A stretch of 5,619 nucleotides of DNA from a bacterium (GTDB taxonomy: Bacteria; BMS3Abin14): positions 1 to 5,619 of the forward strand of contig JARGFV010000140.1 in NCBI GenBank assembly GCA_029210545.1. The letters run 5' to 3'. The translations under genes and the position numbers were made by a program. The stretch's first letter is position 1. Every line of letters starts with the position of its first letter. The notes beneath the pieces were generated by a model. It searched no databases. It saw nothing but the letters and a program-made list of their open reading frames with translations, and was not told the origin of the DNA. This document shows, piece after piece, positions 5,342 to 5,619 of the stretch.

Positions 5342-5346
5342 GAATT

Positions 5347-5423
<77 letters not shown>

Positions 5424-5431
5424 TTCGACGC

Positions 5432-5469
5432 AAAGAGGCGCTGCTGGATTTTCAGCAGCGCCTCTTTTT
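5432..5469 (+). terminator. Intrinsic terminator of tRNA-Arg
   Basis: A perfect 15-bp stem, 5432-5446 (AAAGAGGCGCTGCTG) with 5453-5467, encloses a GATTTT loop. Its 3' side ends in a T5 run (5465-5469). It begins 9 nt after the tRNA CCA. The A-run on the left arm means it could also terminate transcription from the opposite strand. Confidence 0.93.
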
Positions 5470-5480
5470 GCTCATGGCCT

Positions 5481-5619
5481 CCGGCCCCGATGGACTAATC
5501 TGAAGGGGAAGAGGACATCAGCCGATGCGTCGAATGGCCCTGCCGGCCCCGATGGACTAATCTGAAGGGGAAGAGGACATCAGCCGATGCGTCGAATGGC
5601 CCTGCCGGCCCCGATGGAC
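5481..5619. repeat. Perfect 62-bp tandem repeat running off the window end
   Basis: Unit 1 is 5481-5542, unit 2 is 5543-5604, and the first 15 bases of unit 3 are 5605-5619. All overlapping bases are identical. A diverged junction (ATGGCCT at 5474-5480 against ATGGCCCTG at the unit end) shows the homology starting just upstream. The 62-nt period is not a multiple of three and no unit shows a gene, so it is non-coding. There are no variable spacers, which excludes CRISPR. Each full unit holds an inverted copy of the tRNA-Arg 3' end (5526-5538 and 5588-5600). Perfect identity means recent expansion, conversion, or an assembly-edge effect. Confidence 0.92.

Noticed and set aside
5481-5619. CRISPR array
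   Set aside because: Units are identical over the full 62 bases with no variable spacers.

Overview
The window looks like a stretch of a high-GC, Gram-negative bacterial chromosome. All four protein genes and both tRNAs are on the + strand. A secreted periplasmic binding protein, a two-domain inner-membrane permease and tRNAs with genome-encoded CCA fit a proteobacterium-like organism. The hairpin and short-repeat style between genes reminds me of Deltaproteobacteria/Desulfobacterota, but that is recollection and should be held loosely. The window may end at a contig edge, because its last 139 bases run into a perfect tandem repeat.

Layout. Bases 1-65 hold two hairpins. Bases 102-179 are tRNA-His(GUG), followed by a strong intrinsic terminator. 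Bases 324-4216 are a three-gene ABC importer operon: binding protein, ATPase, then a permease with two fused membrane domains. It belongs to the Fe(III)/thiamine/aminoethylphosphonate-type (FbpABC/AfuABC-like) family. Hairpins lie in both gaps between these genes, and a probable terminator follows the permease. Bases 4417-5118 encode an MgtC/SapB-family membrane protein with a C-terminal ACT-like domain, probably a separate unit, followed by a hairpin. Bases 5119-5619 contain no protein gene. They hold a consensus sigma-70 promoter, a structured leader, tRNA-Arg(UCG), its terminator, and a 62-bp tandem repeat running off the window end.

How it works together. The binding protein should capture a solute in the periplasm, the 560-residue permease should form the channel, and the ATPase should power uptake. 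The binding protein lacks the adjacent Tyr-Tyr pair used by classical ferric-binding proteins, so the substrate should not be assumed to be iron. The MgtC-like protein has no evident functional link to the importer.

The most unusual content is non-coding. Four unrelated-looking arrays built on a strict 7-nt register lie in three different intergenic regions, and one of them supplies the permease start codon. The tRNA-Arg leader carries a palindromic heptad array and a GUAA-capped hairpin that hides a perfect Shine-Dalgarno-like sequence. The terminal 62-bp repeat contains an inverted 13-bp copy of the tRNA-Arg 3' end and its flank. I see no defence system, CRISPR array, transposase or phage gene.
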